From: Blepharisma stoltei
Taxonomy: Eukaryota; Ciliophora; Heterotrichea; Heterotrichida; Blepharismidae
Reading direction: 5' to 3'
Length of the DNA stretch: 64,000 nucleotides
Assembly: GCA_914767885.1 (NCBI GenBank)
Contig: CAJZBQ010000003.1
Span: 682,001-746,000, forward strand
In this document: piece after piece, positions 63,244-64,000 of the stretch
Layout: each line of letters opens with the position of its first letter
Position numbering within the stretch: the first letter of the stretch is position 1
Made by a program: the position numbers and the translations under genes
The notes under the pieces: generated by a model
What the model saw: only the letters and a program-made list of their open reading frames with translations
Database searches by the model: none
Told to the model about the DNA's origin: nothing

Positions 63244-64000
63244 ATGCATTTTGACACTGGCATTTTTCATAGGCCTGAAGACTCTTCATTTATAACTGCT
63301 CTATTTCCACATTTTTCAGATACTCTTTATGCATCTGCCGACGTCTACATTTCAATAAGGGCAAGAGAGCAAATTTCAAAAACAGTTGATTGTCTAGCGA
63401 ACCACAGGATCACCCCGGACCGCAGATCTTGTATGGTAAACTGAATGATAGAAGTTTTGTCCCAATACGAAGCCTCACTTCAAACATTTTTCCGTGCCGT
63501 GAAAATCATGGACAAATTTTTTCAACTTTCGCCAAAGTCAATTTCTTCGTCAAAACTGCACATTATTGGGGTCACCTGCATGTTTATTGCGTCTAAATTC
63601 GAAGATACAGACCCTTTAAGGCTGGCTATTGTAAGAGAAGAAATCGGGCATGGTAAATTTTCGAAGGAGGCCATTAAAAAGATGGAAAGAAAGATCGTGA
63701 GAGCTTTGGAGTTTGACGTGGCTGTTCCTAATTGTAATGAAGTTTTTGGGTATTTGAGTGAAATTGTAGAAGTCCAGCCTGCGGTGAAGAGGACTGCGGA
63801 AATGATTTTGGTGCTTTTACAAATTTATTATAACATGCAATTGCTACCATCACAAGAAGCTGTGGCAGCTTTTATAATTGCTGCAAAATCACTGAGGCAG
63901 GATGATGATGTCATTAAAAGGATTTTGCTTGTGTCAGGATATTCAGAGGATGAAGTTGTGGGGCTTGCTGATAGCATTTTTCGTGAATTATTACTTTTTC
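63244..64000 (+). CDS. Cyclin (B-type-like), 3' end beyond window
   Basis: ATG at 63244 (MHFDTGIFHRPEDSSFITAL); an upstream in-frame ATG at 63199 would add 15 hydrophobic residues and is less likely. Cyclin-box features: RRSCMVNWMIEVLSQYEASL (the W in MVNW is a TGA, matching the MR-x-L-V-D-W-L motif), FRAVKIMDKFFQLSP, KLHIIGVTCMFIASKFEDTD, and FSKEAIKKMERKIVRALEFD (end of box 1). The second box follows (CNEVFGYLSEIVEVQ...). It would activate a cyclin-dependent kinase. Frame open to the window end. Confidence 0.87.

Overview
The window reads as nuclear germline DNA of a heterotrich ciliate, most likely Blepharisma. TGA is read in frame as tryptophan in almost every conserved gene (carriers, hydrolases, anoctamin, acyltransferases, Rieske enzyme neighbours), while TAA and TAG remain stops. 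Intergenic DNA is very AT-rich and genes are closely packed (11 bases separate the methyltransferase stop from the anoctamin start). Most genes are cut by AT-rich or inverted-repeat segments whose exact removal restores the reading frame, as expected of internal eliminated sequences (IESs) in a micronuclear genome. Many of these belong to one ~230-390 bp MITE family whose ends match what I remember of Blepharisma 'BogoMITE'; that name is from memory and unverified.

Layout. 3-578: 3' end of an acidic/Ser-rich protein. 1484-6541: secreted, extremely acidic repeat protein, cut by a SINE-like element and a MITE. 6884-17053: one giant gene (about 2,100 aa after removals) cut by at least eleven insertions, two more nested. 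17823-26446: two NRF6-like acyltransferase paralogs, the second with a 1.7 kb IES that itself carries tandem repeats and a nested MITE. 26498-28400: two genes of unknown function. 28401-30640: MITE-rich spacer. 30641-35283: three tandem mitochondrial carrier paralogs, each cut by a different element. 35335-36000: small unknown gene. 36956-38269: Rieske sterol 7-desaturase-like enzyme. 39741-40091: tandem CCCH zinc-finger protein. 40417-44352: small genes of unknown function. 42699-54739: four monoglyceride-lipase-like paralogs on the minus strand, interleaved with an otubain-RBR fusion protein, a membrane protein and a 3-hydroxyacyl-CoA dehydrogenase. 54781-56216: ArfGAP. 56918-61291: methyltransferase, anoctamin and a short syntaxin-17-like SNARE, all free of insertions. 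61536-62535: small Cys-tailed protein. 63244-end: cyclin.

Mobile and eliminated DNA falls into four groups. (1) MITEs with CTCCCCCTCCGTGAG ends and a 3-base TNA target duplication. (2) A sister MITE set with CTCCCCTTTAAATTGG ends and the same lopsided architecture. (3) TA-bounded segments whose ends begin TATAG. (4) SINE-like elements of 330-570 bp (one is 1.1 kb because of nested MITEs) flanked by 10-15 bp direct repeats. No transposase or other element-encoded enzyme was found in the window.

Functionally the genes are ordinary housekeeping, membrane and signalling genes. They show no operon-like pathway logic beyond local tandem duplication (carriers, acyltransferases, hydrolases). Coordinates for split genes give the whole span; coding segments are listed in the evidence.
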